Below are positions 40,424 to 44,660 of a stretch of 44,660 nucleotides of DNA, piece by piece; positions within the stretch are counted from its first letter, which is position 1, and each line of letters starts with the position of its first letter. The stretch spans positions 1-44,660 of the forward strand of contig JAJRAL010000151.1 of the NCBI GenBank assembly GCA_028679935.1, in the 5' to 3' direction. The position numbers were made by a program, and so were the translations under genes. The notes beneath the pieces were generated by a model. That model had not been told where the DNA came from, ran no database searches, and worked only from the letters and a program-made list of their open reading frames with translations. Origin of the DNA: Methanomassiliicoccales archaeon (GTDB taxonomy: Archaea; Thermoplasmatota; Thermoplasmata; Methanomassiliicoccales; UBA472).

Positions 40424-41037
40424 TCTGCCGCCTCCCTTGCGATGCCGATGAACCTCTTCACGAGGTCGGCGTCCTTCCGACCTTCGACCTCGACGCCCGA
40501 CGAGACGTCCACCGCCCACGGGCGAACCTTTGCGATGGCCTCCTTGACGTTGGAAGGAGAGAGCCCTCCTGCCAGTACGACCGGGTGGGGACGCAGCTTC
40601 TCCGAGATGATGGCGCTCAGCGTCCAGTCATGGGGTCTGCCTGTCCCGCCGAGCCTCTCTCCGCGCGTGTCCAGGACGACCGCGTCCGCGACACGGCTCA
40701 ACTCCTCCGCCCGCGGCAGCTCCCTCCCGTCGCCGATCAGAACGAGGGCCCAGACCTCGCATTGGCATTCGTCAGCCAAGACCCTGAGATCCTTCGCCGA
40801 GAGCGGGGCGTGCGCCTGCAATGCCTCGGGCTCGAGCGTTCGCGCCACCTTCGCCAGTCCCGGGACGTCCGCGAGCGCCGACACCGCCACCCTTCCCACG
40901 TCACAGATCGACATGAGGTCGCGGGCCTTGGACAACGGAAGCGCGCGCGGCGAATCAGATTCGACCACGAAGCCGACGTAGTCCGCCCCTTCAGCCGCCT
41001 CGATGTCCTCTGGCCGCGTCACCCCGCAAATCTTCAC
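40420..41037 (-). CDS. trpF: Phosphoribosylanthranilate isomerase
   Basis: A 205-residue TIM barrel carrying out the Amadori rearrangement of phosphoribosylanthranilate. [14 protein letters not shown] with the catalytic Cys, [14 protein letters not shown], and [19 protein letters not shown] with the catalytic Asp are present, followed by [11 protein letters not shown] and [11 protein letters not shown] 41037 overlaps the trpC TGA (GTGA); an upstream in-frame start gives a non-family extension inside trpC. Confidence 0.95.
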   Translation of the reverse strand: MKICGVTRPEDIEAAEGADYVGFVVESDSPRALPLSKARDLMSICDVGRVAVSALADVPGLAKVARTLEPEALQAHAPLSAKDLRVLADECQCEVWALVLIGDGRELPRAEELSRVADAVVLDTRGERLGGTGRPHDWTLSAIISEKLRPHPVVLAGGLSPSNVKEAIAKVRPWAVDVSSGVEVEGRKDADLVKRFIGIAREAAE

Positions 41038-41819
41038 CTTCGTCGTCGTTCCACCTCCAGTGACCTGAGGAAGGAGCACGGGTCGATGGACGACGATGCC
41101 GCTTCTCCTATCAGGACCGCAACGGCCCCCGCGTCGCGCACCGATTCGACCTGTGATCGCGAGTTGATGCCGCTCATCACCACCGCTGGCCGATCGCCCC
41201 TCCGCAGATGGCCGAGCAGACGATTCCCCCGGTCAAGGTCGACGCTCATCGACCTCAGGTCTCTTTGGTTCAGGCCGATGAGGTCCGCCATGCTCCGTGT
41301 CGCTCGTCCGAGGCTGCCTTCGTTGCCCGCCTCTAGCAGCACCTCCAGACCAAGACCGTGCGCGAGATCTACCAGCGATTCACGTTCCTGGACGGCAGAA
41401 GGGCCCTCGAATGCATCCTCGATGAGCAGCACCGCGCTCGCTCCGAGTCGTTTGGCGGCTTCGATCTGGCGCCCGTCGACCACGAAGTCCTTCATGAGCA
41501 CCGGCAGGCCGGACCTCGCCGCATCGCTGAGGGTCTCGAGGTCGCCCCGGAACCACCTCGGTTCGGTGACCACCGATATCCCGGCCGCACCTCCCTCTTT
41601 GTAGAGACGAATCAGGTCTGTCGGCGCGTGGGCCGAAATCCTCTTCCGGGTGGGCGACGCGACCTTGACCTCGGCGATCAAGGGGAAGGAAGGATGCGCG
41701 TCTAGCGCGGCGGCGAAGGACGGCGCTTCCCGAGAGCACGATTGGCCCCCGCGGTCGTAGTATCCGGCCTGAACGAGATCGTGGGCGTTCCTAACCAACA
41801 TCCGCAGTATGTCCGTCAT
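41034..41819 (-). CDS. trpC: Indole-3-glycerol-phosphate synthase
   Basis: A 261-residue TIM barrel that closes the indole ring. The active-site motifs are IAEVKVASPTRKR, VLMKDFVVD, LLIEDAF, LLEAGN, GLNQRDLRSM (usually GxNNRDL, here Gln for the second Asn) and VMSGINSRSQV. Length is normal and the gene is stand-alone, not fused to trpF. ATGA overlap with trpD upstream; GTGA overlap with trpF downstream. Confidence 0.94.
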   Translation of the reverse strand: MTDILRMLVRNAHDLVQAGYYDRGGQSCSREAPSFAAALDAHPSFPLIAEVKVASPTRKRISAHAPTDLIRLYKEGGAAGISVVTEPRWFRGDLETLSDAARSGLPVLMKDFVVDGRQIEAAKRLGASAVLLIEDAFEGPSAVQERESLVDLAHGLGLEVLLEAGNEGSLGRATRSMADLIGLNQRDLRSMSVDLDRGNRLLGHLRRGDRPAVVMSGINSRSQVESVRDAGAVAVLIGEAASSSIDPCSFLRSLEVERRRR

Positions 41820-42846
41820 CGCCCCTCCCTCCGTGACGCGACTCGTTCGTTCGCGGCCAGGAAATCGCGGAGCTTCCGCAGCGCCGATCCGGAGTCTATC
41901 GAGTGCTCGGCGAGCCTGATGCCCTCCTCGATGCTGCCCGAGCGCCTAAAGGCTCTCAGGCCGCATCCGGCGTTCAGGACCACCGCGTCCCTGGGTGTTG
42001 AACGTTCGTCACCGGAGAGTATTGAGAGCGCCAGCTCCGCCGATTCCGCCGGCGTCCGGTCCGCCAAGGCACAGGCCGCTCCAAGATTGAAGCCGAGATC
42101 GCTCGGGTCGATCACGAATCGATCGAGAGCTCCTTCCTCGACAAGGACCGCCTCCGTCTGGCCGAGAATGCTGACCTCGTCCATGCCCGGGTTTCCGTGA
42201 ACGAGCATCGCCCCCTCGACCCCGACCGCATCGAGCGCCTTTGCGATCGGGTCGAGGAGCGAACGGTCGTATACGCCGATCAGCTGCCGACGCCTTGCTA
42301 ACACAGGATTGAGAAGGGGACCGAGGACGTTGAACACCGTGCTGCCACCCACCTCCTTGCGCGCCTCCGCCGCGTTCCTCATCGCGGGGTTGCACTTCTG
42401 GGCGAAGAAGAAGCCGAACCCGACGGCGTCGAGGATGTCGCCGCATTCTGAAGGACTGAGGCGCAGGTCAGCACCGAGAGCCTCGATCAGGTCGGCGCTC
42501 CCGCAGCGACCGGCGTTGGAGCGATTGCCGTGCTTCGCGACGGGGACGCCCGCCCCGGCGACGACCAGGGAGGCGATGGTCGAGATGTTGAAGGTGCGGA
42601 CCGTCCCGCCTCCGGTCCCGCAGAGGTCCGCGACGACCGGGAATCGCGTTGTGGCCGGCAGCGTGGCCCGGCGGAAGGCCGCCGCGAGATTCTGCAAATC
42701 GTCGGCATCGATGCCGCGCTCATTCATGTCTCGCAGCATGTTCACGATCTCCTCCTTCGGGGCGCTGCCTTCGACTATCATGCGCGCCGTCGACTCGTAT
42801 CGGTTTCCGGAGGGCGTTCGATGGACGCGCGGCGCGACGACCTTGA

Positions 42847-42850
<4 letters not shown>
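41816..42850 (-). CDS. trpD: Anthranilate phosphoribosyltransferase
   Basis: A 344-residue enzyme that transfers phosphoribosyl from PRPP to anthranilate. DLCGTGGGTVRTFNIST is the PRPP/Mg motif, KHGNRSNAGRCGSADLIEALGAD and FFFAQKCNPAMRNAAEARKEVGGSTVFNVLGPLLNP are the conserved blocks, and HGNPGMDEVSILGQT is typical. GTG 42850 overlaps the trpG TGA. It is not fused to trpG. Confidence 0.96.
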
Positions 42851-43427
<577 letters not shown>

Positions 43428-43431
<4 letters not shown>

Positions 43432-44660
43432 GTCTGAACCTCCTCATCCCCCTCCCTCGTCATCAGGCCAAGTGCGTCGACGAGCGCCGCCATCTTGCCC
43501 TCCGTCTCGAGATACTCTCTCGCCGGATCGGAGTCGGCCACTATGCCGGCCCCGGCCTGAAGCCGTATCCTTCCTCCGCTGGCGAATGCCGAACGGATCG
43601 TGATCGCGGTGTCGAGGTTGCCGTTAAAGGAGAGGTATCCCACCCCTCCGGCGTAGGGGCCCCGTGCCGCGCCTTCCAGCTCCGCGATCACCTCCATCGC
43701 CCGGGGCTTGGGGGCGCCGGACACGGTCCCGGCTGGGAACACCGCCTTGAGGGCGTCGAACATGTCCTTTCCGGGCCTCAGCGTCCCCTGCACGCGCGAG
43801 ACGATGTGCTGCACTCTGCTGAAAGTCTCCACTTGCATGAACTGCGGCAGGTGCACCGAGCCGTACTTGGAGACCTTGCCCAGATCATTCCGGGCGAGAT
43901 CGACAAGCATGCAATGCTCCGCCCTTTCCTTCTCGTCATTGAGCATTTCCTCCCTCAGCTTCCGCCCCTCCGCGACACTGCAGCCGGAAGGACGGGTGCC
44001 GGCGATGGGGAAGGTGATGGCCTCCGAGCCGCGCACGGTGAGGAGGGTTTCGGGGCTGCTTCCAACGACATGGCGTTCGCCAAAGTCGAGACAGAACATG
44101 TACGGCGAGGGGTTGATGCGACGCAGTCTCTCATAGAAGGCGAGCGGGCTGCCCGAAAAGGCGGAGGAGGCCGAGCGGGATAGAACGATCTGGAAAGCCT
44201 CGCCCGCGTGGATTCTCTCCCTCGCCGCGGTCACGGAGGATTCGTAGCTCTCGCGAGTCGAGTCTGGTTCCAGACGGTCCAGTCGCAGCGAGAGGGGGCG
44301 CGGAGAAGGAAGAGATGAGAGCAGCTCGAATAGCCTCCCCCTCGTCCCGTTGTCGAAGTAGTATGCACGGAAGCTCGAATGGTCGTAGACGATTCCTTCC
44401 TGATAGAGGCCGAGCTCGAATTCCGGGAAGTCCGAAGAGCGGGTCCTGGGGAACGAAGGCTCCACTTCCGAGGCGAATTCGTACGAGAAGTAGCCCACGA
44501 GCCCTCCCACGAATGGCAGCTCTGGTCTGAGAACCTCGTTGTCGCGGATCACCGCTCTCAGGAACTCGAGGGGCCTATCTCTCAGATCATCGTGTCCCTC
44601 ACCCCCGTCGACAACGCCGTCCGTGCAGGTGTACTCCATCTCGGGGCCGAAACCCAAGAA
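43428..44660 (-). CDS. trpE: Anthranilate synthase component I, 5-prime end missing
   Basis: About 410 residues of a chorismate-utilising enzyme, truncated by the window edge; the frame is still open at 44660 and the N-terminal 80-100 residues are outside. GGLVGYFSYEF, FQIVLSRS, PSPYMFCLDFGERHVVGSSPETLL, PIAGTRPSGC, EHCMLVDLARNDLG, FPAGTVSGAPKPRAMEVIAELE, YAGGVGYLSFNGNLDTAITIRS and QAGAGIVADSDPAREYLET are the conserved chorismate-binding blocks. The promoter and any leader of the trpEGDCFBA operon lie beyond the window. Confidence 0.95.

Noticed and set aside
39533..41604. Long plus-strand open frames of 482 and 398 codons opposite trpB, trpF and trpC
   Set aside because: They mirror the genuine trp genes and show no family motif.

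Overview
The window is archaeal chromosomal DNA of high G+C (about 60% by eye). It most likely comes from an anaerobic member of the Thermoplasmatota. The grounds are a phosphorylating archaeal (type II) GAPDH, archaeal TATA boxes placed so that many transcripts would be leaderless or nearly so, archaeal families (DUF5788, DUF5654, DUF2116-type zinc ribbon, A24 preflagellin-type peptidase), and an O6-alkylguanine alkyltransferase-endonuclease V fusion of the kind known from Ferroplasma. Three radical SAM enzymes, a CCG-domain iron-sulfur oxidoreductase and a LarA homologue fit an anaerobic life. The lineage is an inference. No rRNA, tRNA, CRISPR array, IS element or prophage gene was seen. Genes are tightly packed and no gap exceeds 300 bases.

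Layout. 1-1.1 kb: a secreted Met/Gly/Cys-rich small protein and, upstream on the same strand, a two-TM membrane-bound winged-helix regulator, separated by a phased TGAAAAG repeat array. 1.1-3.0 kb: acetolactate synthase ilvB with a long leader that contains a Val/Leu-rich short ORF and a stem-loop, which looks like an attenuator. 3.1-7.4 kb: GrpB-like protein, methyltransferase, UbiA prenyltransferase, radical SAM protein, GyrI-like protein, DUF5654. 7.4-9.9 kb: gap and pgk. 9.9-16.6 kb: a complete lysine/diaminopimelate operon lrp-dapA-dapB-lysC-lysA-dapF-dapL. 16.7-20.4 kb: DUF5788, panE, the AGT-EndoV fusion, a metallophosphoesterase and a nitroreductase; the last three appear to start with CTG. 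20.5-26.1 kb: PflX-like radical SAM protein, MscS channel with an ectodomain, A24 peptidase, AmrS, ThiL. 26.2-29.9 kb: larA-like, CCG iron-sulfur protein, dihydropteroate synthase, zinc-ribbon protein. 29.9-32.6 kb: BioY, a tiny 4Fe-4S protein, an FAD oxidoreductase and an unknown basic-tailed protein. 32.6-38.3 kb: Vps62-like surface protein, aquaporin, ACT-ACT-metallo-beta-lactamase fusion, ferredoxin-like protein, M32 carboxypeptidase. 38.4-44.7 kb: trpEGDCFBA, with trpE running off the window end.

How the genes work together. The window is rich in amino-acid anabolism: branched-chain (ilvB), lysine by the DapL short route, and the whole chorismate-to-tryptophan path. Central carbon (GAPDH, PGK) and cofactor genes (pantothenate, thiamine diphosphate, pterin, biotin uptake) accompany it. 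Operons are translationally coupled by 4-nt ATGA/GTGA/TTGA overlaps, and convergent pairs share CTAG stop codons.

Most unusual observations: the ilvB leader ORF and stem-loop; the regulator/Met-rich protein pair with its repeat array; three adjacent genes plus an aquaporin that have no ATG, GTG or TTG usable as start; an ACT-ACT-MBL protein with flavodiiron-like metal ligands; and palindromes at the bioY, carboxypeptidase and ACT-MBL promoters.
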